10,898 nucleotides of DNA, from NCBI GenBank assembly GCA_023253615.1, contig JALRFZ010000232.1, positions 1 through 10,898 of the forward strand. Reading direction: 5' to 3'. The position numbers and the translations under genes are program-made. Every line of letters begins with the position of its first letter. Within the stretch, counting starts at the first letter, position 1. The stretch is from Verrucomicrobiales bacterium (GTDB lineage: Bacteria > Verrucomicrobiota > Verrucomicrobiia > Verrucomicrobiales > DEV007). The notes beneath the pieces were generated by a model. The model did not search any database, was not told where the DNA came from, and saw nothing but the letters and a program-made list of their open reading frames with translations. Below are positions 1-6,917 of the stretch, in pieces.

Positions 1-1
1 C

Positions 2-1315
2 ATTCCGGTCATCACGGGCATCGTGCTCTTCGCCCTTGGATTCTGGGCCGGCAAGCGGCAAACGAACGCTCCGGAGGGAGCCATGTCGCCCTCCGGAGCG
101 GATGAAGGTCTCTCCGCGCGCTCGTTCCCCGCCCTTTCGGACCGACCGTCCCTGCTCGGGGACAGCGCGGGCGAAGGTGGCGGGGGTGGAGCGGCGGGAG
201 GTGGTGCTCCCGGTCCCCGGCCGAACGAGGAATCCGCGATGGATCTCGCCCGCATCCTCGAGAACCCGGATCGCCGCGGACGGGAGCACGATCTCGAATC
301 CCTCGGGGCACGCGATTTCCTGAATGGCATCGACTGGAAAGCCGCGGCCGCCGGCATCGGCGACCTCGTCGATCGCGCCGCCTACCTCCAGGGCGTCGTT
401 TCCGCCTGGGCCGTCGAAGATCCCGCCGCGACCGTGGCCTACCTCGATACCCTGGGCCTCTCCGGACGGGCTTCCCTGATCCCACGGGCGATCTCCCTCT
501 GGGCCGCGCAAGACCCCGTCTCGGCCGAGGCCCGGGTGCTCGCGATGAAGAACGGCGAGACCAAGGACCAGTCCGTGGAAAGCCTCTACCGCGCCTGGGC
601 GGTCCGCGATCCGGAGACGGCCGCGACCCGGAGCCTCGCCCTGACTGATGAAGCCTCGCGCTACCGGGCCCTCGCCGCTGTCGTCAAGGAATGGAGCGCC
701 AACGATCTCGCCGCGGTGGGGCAATGGGCCTCGACCCTCGCCGATCCGGATCTCAAGGACTTCGCCACCATGGCCGTCGCCGATGAAATGTCGACACGGG
801 CACCCCGCGAGGCGATGCGCTGGGCCTCGGACCATCTCGCCAAAGATCCGCAGGCCAACCCCTCGATCATTTCCCTCGTCGCCTCCAAGGCCGGGTTTGA
901 ATCGCCCCGGGAGACTTTCGACTGGCTGAAGACCGTCCGGCCTTCGCCGGAGGCGGCCTCCTCCCTGGCCGGAGTCGCCGCCTATCTCGTGGAGGAGGAT
1001 CCCGACTTCGCCTGGAACGGGTATGCCTCGCTGCCCGAAGGTCTCAAGCAGGTCACCACCGCACCGATCGCTTCCACCCTCGGTTCGCAGGATCCCGGGG
1101 CCGGACGCCGCTGGATCGCGCAACTGCCCGAAGGCCAGACGAAACTCCAGGCCACTTCCGCCTTTGCCGCGGGCTGGGCGATGAGGAATCCGACTGCCGC
1201 GCAGGCTTGGGTCGCTTCCTTGCCCGCGGGCAGGGAAAAGGAGGCGGCGACACAGGGGCTCGCAAGCGCCCACGGAGAATCCGGCGACGGGGGAAGGGCG
1301 CCCGGGGCACCGTGA
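2..1315 (+). CDS. Membrane-anchored protein with tandem Trp-Ala/Asp-Pro repeats (5' end outside window)
   Basis: The reading frame is open from the first bases of the window, so the true start lies upstream. A GTG at 23 is only an internal codon. The first visible residues (IPVITGIVLFALGFWAGKR) look like a membrane-spanning anchor. They are followed by a disordered Ser/Pro/Gly-rich linker with a run of glycines (about 170-210). From about 404 to 1228 a degenerate helical repeat of 31-32 residues recurs. Its core is W-A-x-x-D-P-x-x-A, as in AWAVEDP, LWAAQDP, AWAVRDP, EWSANDL and GWAMRNP, ending in short blocks such as WIAQLP and WVASLP. Anchored proteins with such repeats are, from memory, common in Verrucomicrobiota and usually annotated hypothetical. 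The helical repeat suggests a protein-binding scaffold facing the periplasm, which is inference. No catalytic motif is visible. It stops with TGA about 100 bases before the methyltransferase gene. Confidence 0.8.
   Translation: MPVITGIVLFALGFWAGKRQTNAPEGAMSPSGADEGLSARSFPALSDRPSLLGDSAGEGGGGGAAGGGAPGPRPNEESAMDLARILENPDRRGREHDLESLGARDFLNGIDWKAAAAGIGDLVDRAAYLQGVVSAWAVEDPAATVAYLDTLGLSGRASLIPRAISLWAAQDPVSAEARVLAMKNGETKDQSVESLYRAWAVRDPETAATRSLALTDEASRYRALAAVVKEWSANDLAAVGQWASTLADPDLKDFATMAVADEMSTRAPREAMRWASDHLAKDPQANPSIISLVASKAGFESPRETFDWLKTVRPSPEAASSLAGVAAYLVEEDPDFAWNGYASLPEGLKQVTTAPIASTLGSQDPGAGRRWIAQLPEGQTKLQATSAFAAGWAMRNPTAAQAWVASLPAGREKEAATQGLASAHGESGDGGRAPGAP
404..1228 (+). repeat. Protein-level tandem repeat, period 31-32 residues
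   Basis: Within the first gene the tryptophan-alanine / aspartate-proline unit starts near 404, 497, 593 and 689. Three consecutive spacings are thus 31, 32 and 32 codons. Weaker copies follow (MSTRAPREAMRWASDHL near 791, GSQDPGAGRRWIAQLP near 1082, WAMRNPTAAQAWVASLP near 1175). The DNA itself is not strongly repeated, so these are old, diverged repeats maintained for protein structure, probably a two-helix alpha-solenoid unit. Confidence 0.65.
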
Positions 1316-1417
1316 TGCCCGCCGCCTCCCCCCAAAACCACGCCGATAAAATGACAATCGAAGGGTGGAACGCCTGCCCGCCAAGGTCGAGACTGCGGCA
1401 TCCTCCGCATTCCGACC

Positions 1418-2239
1418 ATGAAATTCCGCGAAATCCTCTACCTCCTGGGCGCGAAACCGGCGCTCCGCCACTACCCGCATCGAGTCGATCGTTTCGAGCT
1501 GGCACCCGGCGATTCCGTCGAATTCGCGAACTGGCTCCATCCTTCGGCGAGAGCGAAATCCATCGATCCCGCCGCCGTTGCCGCCCTCTCGGAATTCCTG
1601 AAGCCCGGTGACACCGCGATCGACGTGGGCGCACACATCGGCGACACCTCCGTGCCGATGGCACTGGCTGTGGGAGAGCAGGGTTGCGTCTTCGCTTTCG
1701 AACCCAATCCCCGGGCGTTCGCCGTGCTCGAGGTGAACGCTTCCCTCAACCGAGGGAGGACGCGGATCGTCCCGCTGCCCTATGCCGCCTCGGATGCCCC
1801 CGGAAAACTCACCTTCCGATACTCCGATCCGGGCCTGTGCAACGGAGGGGAGCTGCGCGGCGTGAGCCGCTGGCGCCACGCCCACGCTTTCGAGATCGAA
1901 GTGGAGGCCGTCGCGGCGGAATCCTGGTTGCGGGAACGTTATCCGGACGAATTGAGCCGGCTGAAATACATCAAGGTCGATTCCGAGGGTGCCGATCCCG
2001 CCATCATCCGGGCGATGGAAGGGCTCTTGCAAGATTACCGTCCCTATCTCCGTTGCGAGATCTACCGCCACCTGCCCGGCACGGAGCGGAAGGAAATCTT
2101 CCACTACCTGCTCGACCGGGACTATGTCATCCACCGCTATCTGGGCCCGGTCGAGTACCGGGGGCCGGTGCTGGGTCCCGATGACGCCTGCCAACAGGAC
2201 CACTACGACATCTTCGCGGTACCCGCGGAGCTCGCCTGA
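1418..2239 (+). CDS. FkbM-family SAM-dependent methyltransferase
   Basis: The 273-residue product has the hallmarks of FkbM-type class I methyltransferases. The SAM-binding glycine motif I is AIDVGAHIGD (residues 67-76). The acidic end of strand beta-2 is FAFEPNP, with Glu95 expected to hold the ribose of SAM. The family motif YIKVDSEGADPAII lies at about 184-197. A roughly 60-residue N-terminal region precedes the fold. FkbM enzymes mostly O-methylate sugars or polyketides, and many family members sit in polysaccharide loci. The substrate here cannot be read, because no glycosyltransferases are present in the window. The ATG at 1418 is preceded by CCGACC with no Shine-Dalgarno sequence. The TGA stop abuts the stop of the opposite-strand peptidase gene. 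Confidence 0.88.
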   Translation: MKFREILYLLGAKPALRHYPHRVDRFELAPGDSVEFANWLHPSARAKSIDPAAVAALSEFLKPGDTAIDVGAHIGDTSVPMALAVGEQGCVFAFEPNPRAFAVLEVNASLNRGRTRIVPLPYAASDAPGKLTFRYSDPGLCNGGELRGVSRWRHAHAFEIEVEAVAAESWLRERYPDELSRLKYIKVDSEGADPAIIRAMEGLLQDYRPYLRCEIYRHLPGTERKEIFHYLLDRDYVIHRYLGPVEYRGPVLGPDDACQQDHYDIFAVPAELA

Positions 2240-3424
2240 TCACCCGCGCAACGCGCGGAGGATGTATTCGCTGGGACGGAAATCCTCGATGATCACCTCC
2301 TCCTCCGCACCCCGCTTCATCCGCACCTGGCGGATGTTGAAATTGGGGGTTTTGTGAGGCGCGAAGAGGATGTCGTCGTGGGTCGAGTTCTCGTGTTTTT
2401 TGAACATGTCAGGGACGATGTCGCCCCCGAGATGGTCGTCGCGCCCCGTCGCGAGATGACAGGTGCCGAGCACTTTTTCATCCTGGATGTCGGCTCCGGA
2501 GACCGGGAGCACCTGCGTCCCGAAACCAAGCTCGCCCAGCGTGCCGGTCATGGGATCGTCGGCCAACCTCGCGTTGTGAGCGTCGATGGTCGCCTGATCG
2601 CCCTCGATCAGGGTCGAGCGCACGATACAGCGGTCCTTCACCTCGAGGACGCCGAGAGTGCCGTCCGCGTATTTCATGGGGAATTGCCCGTTGGCATCGA
2701 CCGGCACGAAGTACACCTCCCCGGCCGGGAGATTCGCGACGTCGGGAGTGCGTCCGAGGCAGAGTCCGTGCGATTTCTGTGCCTCCTGCCCACCCAGATC
2801 GAGCGAGGCGGTGAGGACGCGGCCGTCCTCCAGGGCGAAGTCGATCTCGATGGTATCCGCACCCGTCATGGCGAGACGCATGCGCTCGGCATCGGTGCTC
2901 ACCTCGTGGTAATTCACCGCCAGCCCCGATTTCAGGATGATGTCGTTCACTCCATGCAGGGTCGCGCCACGGAAGCCGTACTCCTTGCATTTCGCGGTGA
3001 GCGGGGCCGTCGCCGAATAAGTCGAGAGACAGAGGATGATGTCGTAGGCCGGGTAGATGTCGCGATCGAGGCTGAGGGTGCGTCCCTCGGCATCGACGCA
3101 CTCGTCTCTCAGGTCGAGATTCGAGCCTCCCGTCATCGCATAGGCATACATCTCGCCGCCGCTCATGCCGAGGTCTTCGAGCCCCCCGTCCTTCAGCCCG
3201 AGGTAGAATTCCTCGTAGGCCTTTTTCTGGATCTCATGGCCGGCGGCGTCGAGGAAGGCATATCCTTTCATCAGGGAAAGGTCCCCGAGATCGATGAGGA
3301 GGCAGACGCGGCAGCCTTCCGTCGGAGCAAAGACGGTGCCGAGCAGACGTTCGAGGCTGAATTCAGGAAAGACCCGCTTTTCGGGATGGAGGATGATTTC
3401 GGGTTCAAGCGTGGCGACGGACAT
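2240..3424 (-). CDS. M29 (aminopeptidase T)-like metallopeptidase
   Basis: The product is 394 residues from the ATG at 3424. The C-terminal half carries the ordered acidic/histidine landmarks of M29 leucyl aminopeptidases: NLPAGEVYFVP (Glu236), GELGFGT (Glu298), DEKVLGTCHLATG (His323) and STHDDILF (His349, Asp351). By eye these match the Glu, Glu, His, His, Asp ligands of the two-metal site known for aminopeptidase T/AmpS. Family members are cytosolic exopeptidases of about 370-410 residues, so the length fits. The same fold also includes ring-cleaving dioxygenases of the NicX type, so peptidase activity is probable rather than certain. The frame continues upstream to a TTG at 3544, but that extension has no family similarity I recognise. 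The ATG at 3424 is preceded by CAGACC, like neighbouring starts. It lies 123 bases downstream of DUF2851, possibly co-transcribed. Confidence 0.72.
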   Translation of the reverse strand: MSVATLEPEIILHPEKRVFPEFSLERLLGTVFAPTEGCRVCLLIDLGDLSLMKGYAFLDAAGHEIQKKAYEEFYLGLKDGGLEDLGMSGGEMYAYAMTGGSNLDLRDECVDAEGRTLSLDRDIYPAYDIILCLSTYSATAPLTAKCKEYGFRGATLHGVNDIILKSGLAVNYHEVSTDAERMRLAMTGADTIEIDFALEDGRVLTASLDLGGQEAQKSHGLCLGRTPDVANLPAGEVYFVPVDANGQFPMKYADGTLGVLEVKDRCIVRSTLIEGDQATIDAHNARLADDPMTGTLGELGFGTQVLPVSGADIQDEKVLGTCHLATGRDDHLGGDIVPDMFKKHENSTHDDILFAPHKTPNFNIRQVRMKRGAEEEVIIEDFRPSEYILRALRG

Positions 3425-3547
3425 GGTCTGGGGAAGGTTCGGGTTCGGATGCAGGTGGTGGGACGCGGTTCCGGCGACGGTCTTACAAGTTCCTCCACCT
3501 ATCGACGATAGATTACGCACGAAAAAACGGATCAGGTTGAACAAAAA

Positions 3548-5020
3548 CTAGACATTCTTCAAGCCCCCCTCCCCGATTGGCACGAAACCGTCCGATTGCG
3601 CCACCTTTTTCCATTGCAGGAGCTGCTCCGGAAACGGGCAGGACCGGCAATCGGAGGCATCCTCCAGACAGAAATCCTCATAAATCTGCAGCAAGCCCTG
3701 CTGCTGGTGGTAATAACGTGTGAATAACTTTTGCCGCTCGCGGTCCGAACCAAAGAGACGCATCACCGCCCGGCGCAACTTCTGGTTCGAATCGACCCGG
3801 CCGAGGCGGGTGTAGTCGTCCCAGCGATCCGGCGAAACCCTGATCGCACCGGGGAAAATGACGTTTCCGAGGATGTCGCGGAGGCGGTCTTTGCCAAGGA
3901 GCCGGAAGGGCTTCGGAGTCGCCTCCGAGGCCAGGGAATAGTGCCGGTTCCAGTAAGGGTGCGAGAGACTTTTCGACCACTTGTTCACCACTTTCGGGAA
4001 GTTATTCACCGGTTTTTCCCACCATTCACGGAGATCGTCCCAATGTCCGAGCAGGGAGACGAGGGCACCGAGCCGTCGCTGGGGATGATTGAGCGGCCGG
4101 GTGCCGTCGTGTCGCCAATGGATCGCCCGGTGCGGGCTCGTCTCCACGTCGGGGCGAATCCTCCACCAGTGGTCCCACAGCTCGCGGAGGTAATCCCTGG
4201 CCTCGGCGGTGCGGGCCATGGATCCGATCGAGGCATCGAGAAAGCCCGCCGCCCCGAAAAGCCGCGCCTCGCGCAAGGGGGCCTCCATCGCCAGCAGCTC
4301 CCTCACCGGACAACGTTGCGCCAGCACCGCCATCGCCGTCTTGTTGTGGCGGAAGCCAAGGGCCTCGGCCAGAGCCTGGAAGAGCGCCTGCTCGGCGCTC
4401 GTCGCCCCGGACATCACCTGGAGGCGCTCGCCCTTCCGCCGCAGCCGGTATTGGGCCGCCGCCAAAAGGAGCGATTCCACCTCATCCACCTGCATTCTCG
4501 CAAGGGGAGCCAGGCAACGACCAGGAAACGCCTCCGGCAGGAAATCGGGCGGACCATGCAGCCCGCTGTATTGCGGCAACAACAACTGCACGACGTGGCC
4601 GTTCGCCTCGGTGCGGGTGAAGACCCGCTTCGAAGCCGGCAGGTCGGCGAAGACATGCAGCACCGTCCCGTTGAAGGCGGGATTCGACGCATGTCCATGG
4701 CGGTCCCAGTTCCGGACATCGAGATCCACCTCGACCGAACCGCGGCGCAATTCGCCATTCACCCGCAGTGCCGCTTCCGTGAAGTCGGGGCCCGCCCCGC
4801 GGTTCCAGTGCCCGAATTGCACCACTTCGATCCGCTCCCCCTCCGTGCCCTTGAATTCCCTCCCGTATTCGCCTCCAAACCAACGCGCCTGCACCTCCAG
4901 CTCGTCCAGGACATCATCCGGCCGGCCCCCGCTCGCCATGGGCGTCGCAGACGACCAGACAAACCGCCGGAAGATTTCATAACGCCGGGCCGATCGAGGA
5001 TAAGCAGCAGAAACACCCAT
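3548..5020 (-). CDS. DUF2851 family protein
   Basis: The 490-residue product is recognised from DUF2851 landmarks. Near the N-terminus are FGHWNRGAGPDF (residues 69-80) and GSVEVDLDVRNWDRHGH (94-110), then the PAFNGTVLHVF strand. At the C-terminus is a cysteine cluster C-x6-C-x2-C (Cys451, Cys458, Cys461) just before a Pro-Phe. DUF2851 occurs mainly in Bacteroidota and Verrucomicrobiota and has no established biochemical role. The conserved acidic/His N-terminal part and the C-terminal Cys cluster suggest a metal-dependent nucleic-acid enzyme or metal-binding structural site, which is inference only. The ATG at 5020 is used here. An ATG at 4939 (residue 28), preceded by GACGCC, is an alternative that would remove the arginine-rich leader. 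The gene diverges from the ArsR regulator, and the palindrome at 5035-5049 lies only 14 bases upstream of this start, so ArsR may control it. Confidence 0.82.
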   Translation of the reverse strand: MGVSAAYPRSARRYEIFRRFVWSSATPMASGGRPDDVLDELEVQARWFGGEYGREFKGTEGERIEVVQFGHWNRGAGPDFTEAALRVNGELRRGSVEVDLDVRNWDRHGHASNPAFNGTVLHVFADLPASKRVFTRTEANGHVVQLLLPQYSGLHGPPDFLPEAFPGRCLAPLARMQVDEVESLLLAAAQYRLRRKGERLQVMSGATSAEQALFQALAEALGFRHNKTAMAVLAQRCPVRELLAMEAPLREARLFGAAGFLDASIGSMARTAEARDYLRELWDHWWRIRPDVETSPHRAIHWRHDGTRPLNHPQRRLGALVSLLGHWDDLREWWEKPVNNFPKVVNKWSKSLSHPYWNRHYSLASEATPKPFRLLGKDRLRDILGNVIFPGAIRVSPDRWDDYTRLGRVDSNQKLRRAVMRLFGSDRERQKLFTRYYHQQQGLLQIYEDFCLEDASDCRSCPFPEQLLQWKKVAQSDGFVPIGEGGLKNV

Positions 5021-5034
5021 GCCGGATGATTCTA

Positions 5035-5049
5035 TTGAACAATGTTCAA
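5035..5049. promoter_or_regulatory. Perfect 7-1-7 palindrome, candidate ArsR/SmtB operator
   Basis: TTGAACAATGTTCAA is an exact inverted repeat (TTGAACA / A / TGTTCAA) in the divergent gap between DUF2851 and the ArsR gene. The TGAACA...TGTTCA core resembles the operators of SmtB/CzrA-type ArsR-family sensors as I remember them. It sits 14 bases upstream of the DUF2851 ATG and 111 bases upstream of the ArsR ATG. It could therefore block both promoters. No second copy was found in the window. Confidence 0.6.
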
Positions 5050-5160
5050 ATGTCGATTTCTTTTTCCTCGCCCGAGAAACATTCCTCTATCGCCATACGC
5101 CAAAATCCCTCTTGGATTCCGGGAGGGATCGGATAAGTTTCCCCACGCCCCTCGCATCCC

Positions 5161-5496
5161 ATGCCCATGGAAACGGAACTCGACCGCCAGGCCCTCGATC
5201 GCATCGCCTCGTTCTTCAAGGTGTTTGCCGAGCCGACCCGTCTCGCCATTCTCCAGCTATTGCGCCGGGGACCCGCTTCGGTCAACGACATCGTGGCGTC
5301 GCTCTCGACTTCGCAGGCGAATGTCTCGAAGCAGTTGAAGACCCTCCATGCCGCCGATCTGCTGAAGCGGGAGCCGCGCGGCACCCAGGTGATTTATTCG
5401 ATCAGCGAACCTCTCGTGTTCGACCTTTGCGACCTCGTGTGTTCGAAACTGAACCGCCGCGCCAAGGCCGAAGCGACCCTCGTTTACGAAATCTGA
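5161..5496 (+). CDS. ArsR/SmtB-family winged-helix transcriptional regulator
   Basis: This is a 111-residue regulator of typical ArsR length. FAEPTRLAILQLLRRG (residues 22-37) is the characteristic helix, and SLSTSQANVSKQLKTLHAADLLKRE (47-71) is the helix-turn-helix with recognition helix. GTQVIYSI (74-81) forms the wing. The usual sensor sites are absent: there is no CxC-type motif in the helix before the HTH and no Asp-x-His...His-x-x-Glu/His set in the last helix. Instead the C-terminal helix has Cys90 and Cys94 (DLCDLVCSKL), spaced one turn apart. These could bind a metal or thiol-reactive ligand at the dimer interface, which is inference. The palindrome at 5035-5049 suggests autoregulation and control of DUF2851. 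The gene lies next to, but convergent with, the zinc-island barrel gene, so a zinc role is possible but unproven. It starts at ATG 5161 (CATCCC before it); a second ATG at 5167 is possible. Confidence 0.9.
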   Translation: MPMETELDRQALDRIASFFKVFAEPTRLAILQLLRRGPASVNDIVASLSTSQANVSKQLKTLHAADLLKREPRGTQVIYSISEPLVFDLCDLVCSKLNRRAKAEATLVYEI

Positions 5497-5502
5497 GCTT
5501 CA

Positions 5503-5516
5503 CCGGGAAGGCCCGG
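5503..5516. terminator. Short GC hairpin in convergent gap (weak)
   Basis: CCGGG-AAGG-CCCGG forms a 5-base stem with a 4-base loop in the 30-base gap between the ArsR stop and the stop of the convergent outer-membrane gene. There is no T-tract on either side, so a bidirectional intrinsic terminator is only a weak possibility. Confidence 0.25.
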
Positions 5517-5526
5517 CGGAGCCACC

Positions 5527-6846
5527 TCAGTGACCGTGGCCGGCGTGGGAGCCGCCCGTGCCGCCCCATTGGAGCTGGATCTGGAACCACGCGACGTGCT
5601 CGCTGCCGACGGTATCATCGATGGTGTGATCGTATTGCAGACGAGCCCGGACCCTCTGTTGGGGGTCCACGAAGGCGGTGAGTGCGGCGGAGAGGCGGTG
5701 ACGGTCGTTCAGCTCCGCGATCTCCACCGCCGAGACCCAATCGTGACGGAACGACAGCGTGGTGCGATCGCTGATGCCGTAGTGCAGCGAGTTTGAGAAC
5801 CCGTAATCACTGAAAGTGACGTCGTCGCCATCCTCGAGCTTGGCATCGACGTTGCGGCCGATCACTTCGGCCTGGAACATCACCGCTCCCGAGCAGAAAT
5901 CGGGACCTCCGTGCCCGTGGTCGTGACCATTCCAGACTTTGCGGACCCCTGCTCCGTAAATCGAGGTATTGCGCCCGAATCCGTTCTCTCCCAGGCCGAG
6001 CGAAAGACTGCCGACGAGGCTGTCTTCGAAAGGGAAGCGGAAACGATAGTCGCCCGTGAAAGCCCAGCTCCGGAAGGCGGCCTCATCGATTTCAAAATGC
6101 TCGTGCCCGTGATCGTCGTGGTGCTCCTCCTCCTCGTGTTCCTCATGCTCTTCCTCCTCGTGCTCGTCGTCGTGTTCTTCCTCCCCATGCTCCTCTTCCC
6201 CGTGACCATGTCCGTGACCGTGATCATGGGCGTGTGTGCGGATACCACCCAGGCCGAAGGTAAACAATCCCTTCCCCGGCGTGCGGACGAGGATCTCGCC
6301 ACCCTGGGAGATCAACTCCCCCTCATTGACCATACGGCCGTTGATGAGATTCTGGTTCACGAAGGCCCACGCATGGGGATGCAGGTCGGACTGGAATCCG
6401 AAGGCGTTTTGGAATTGACCGCCCCCGATCGAGAAGGTGTTGTTGAGATGCCAGTGCAGGTAGGCCTCCTCCAACTCCGCCTCCCAGACGTGGTCTTCGG
6501 CTTGGGCTCCGAATCCGGTCACCGAGCCGGTCACCACGCCATTGAAGTCCAGATCGAGATGAAGGTGGATGTCGTTGATGCCCCAATCGTTCACCGGATC
6601 GTGAAGGCTGGTGGCAAAATCTCCGGCACCCGCTCCGGGCTCGAAGGCTCCGCCGGTACCCTGCACGAAGAGACTCGGAAAGAGAAAACCTCCCGGATTC
6701 ACCCCTTCTCCGGTCAACCAGTCCACCTCACCGACATGATACTCGAACACCTCCTCCCCGCTCTCCTGCCCGACGACCGGGGAAAGCAGCCCGCAAAGCG
6801 GAATCATCGCGAAAACACTGGCACGGAGTGGAAGGGACGTGATCAT
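5527..6846 (-). CDS. Predicted outer-membrane beta-barrel with histidine-rich loop, probable zinc uptake/binding protein
   Basis: The 439-residue product starts at the ATG at 6846. It begins with a probable signal peptide (hydrophobic 8-24, cleavage near VVGQ/E). The body is rich in alternating polar/aromatic stretches ending in aromatic residues, such as GFGAQAEDHVWEAELEEAYL, GDYRFRFPF and EHVAWFQIQLQW, as expected for a porin-type barrel. There is no TonB plug motif and no membrane helix. Residues 205-250 form an extreme His/Glu/Asp loop with 16 histidines. HDHGHGG follows at 308-314, and the last residues are HAGHGH. Such loops usually bind Zn or Ni. Divergence from a znu operon across shared palindromes points to zinc. 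It may be a zinc-regulated porin or surface zinc trap; I cannot name a family with certainty. The frame extends to 6933, but that extension crosses the promoter region and contains no signal peptide. Confidence 0.72.
   Translation of the reverse strand: MITSLPLRASVFAMIPLCGLLSPVVGQESGEEVFEYHVGEVDWLTGEGVNPGGFLFPSLFVQGTGGAFEPGAGAGDFATSLHDPVNDWGINDIHLHLDLDFNGVVTGSVTGFGAQAEDHVWEAELEEAYLHWHLNNTFSIGGGQFQNAFGFQSDLHPHAWAFVNQNLINGRMVNEGELISQGGEILVRTPGKGLFTFGLGGIRTHAHDHGHGHGHGEEEHGEEEHDDEHEEEEHEEHEEEEHHDDHGHEHFEIDEAAFRSWAFTGDYRFRFPFEDSLVGSLSLGLGENGFGRNTSIYGAGVRKVWNGHDHGHGGPDFCSGAVMFQAEVIGRNVDAKLEDGDDVTFSDYGFSNSLHYGISDRTTLSFRHDWVSAVEIAELNDRHRLSAALTAFVDPQQRVRARLQYDHTIDDTVGSEHVAWFQIQLQWGGTGGSHAGHGH
6097..6234 (-). 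repeat. Low-complexity His/Glu/Asp-coding tract
   Basis: This stretch encodes residues 205-250 of the outer-membrane protein: 16 His among 46 residues, with the rest almost all Glu, Asp and Gly. It runs from a (His-Gly)n part to Glu-Glu-Glu-His units. The DNA is a degenerate CAT/CAC/GAG/GAA repeat, likely prone to length change by slippage or recombination. It is a candidate metal-binding surface loop. Confidence 0.75.
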
Positions 6847-6856
6847 GAAGGATAGG

Positions 6857-6871
6857 CGCAAATTCCTTGCA
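6857..6871. promoter_or_regulatory. Candidate Fur/Zur-family operator, copy 1 (barrel-proximal)
   Basis: CGCAAATTCCTTGCA fits TGCAA-N5-TTGCA with one mismatch at the first base. It ends 10 bases upstream of the barrel start codon at 6846 and overlaps the -35 element proposed for the rightward promoter. Confidence 0.45.
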
Positions 6872-6895
6872 TTTGTCCTCCGACTCCGCGATAAT
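6867..6895 (+). promoter_or_regulatory. Candidate sigma70-type promoter for the hma-znu operon
   Basis: TTGCAT (6867-6872), a 17-base spacer and GATAAT (6890-6895) form a plausible -35/-10 pair, with 3 of 6 and 5 of 6 consensus matches. Transcription would start near 6902, giving a leader of about 43 bases before the ATG at 6945. Operator copy 1 covers the -35 element. Copy 2 begins at the last base of the -10, so repressor binding there would block polymerase. Confidence 0.45.
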
Positions 6896-6909
6896 GCAAG
6901 CGAATTGCA
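6895..6909. promoter_or_regulatory. Candidate Fur/Zur-family operator, copy 2
   Basis: TGCAAGCGAATTGCA has perfect 5-base arms (TGCAA / TTGCA) around a 5-base centre. It overlaps the end of the proposed -10 box and the predicted transcription start. Its centre is 23 bases from the centre of copy 3, about two helical turns. Confidence 0.5.
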
Positions 6910-6917
6910 GCGATATT

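Noticed and set aside
1394..1409. Small inverted repeat TGCGG-CATCCT-CCGCA just before the FkbM start
   Set aside because: A 5-base stem in GC-rich DNA is expected by chance. It has no T-tract and no neighbouring motif to give it a role.
2354..3511. Long plus-strand open frame (385 codons) opposite the M29-like gene
   Set aside because: It is a GC-rich shadow of the minus-strand gene, which has clear family motifs. The translation of the plus strand is Arg/Val/Glu-rich without recognisable domains.
3425..3544. N-terminal extension of the M29-like gene from a TTG at 3544
   Set aside because: It starts directly after the DUF2851 stop, uses a rare start and has no family similarity. The ATG at 3424 gives a normal-length protein.
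3731..5029. Long plus-strand open frame (432 codons) opposite DUF2851
   Set aside because: Antisense shadow. The minus-strand product has conserved DUF2851 motifs, while the plus-strand product is low-complexity Arg/Pro/His.
5527..6846. Barrel gene as a ZIP/CDF-type inner-membrane zinc transporter because of HDHGHGH motifs
   Set aside because: Apart from the signal peptide there are no membrane helices. The sequence pattern is of short alternating strands, as in outer-membrane barrels.
5911..6855. Plus-strand open frame with a strongly hydrophobic valine/leucine stretch, resembling a membrane protein
   Set aside because: The hydrophobic run is simply the complement of the His/Glu codon tract of the barrel gene (CAC/GAG read as GTG/CTC). 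It covers the opposite strand of a gene with a signal peptide.
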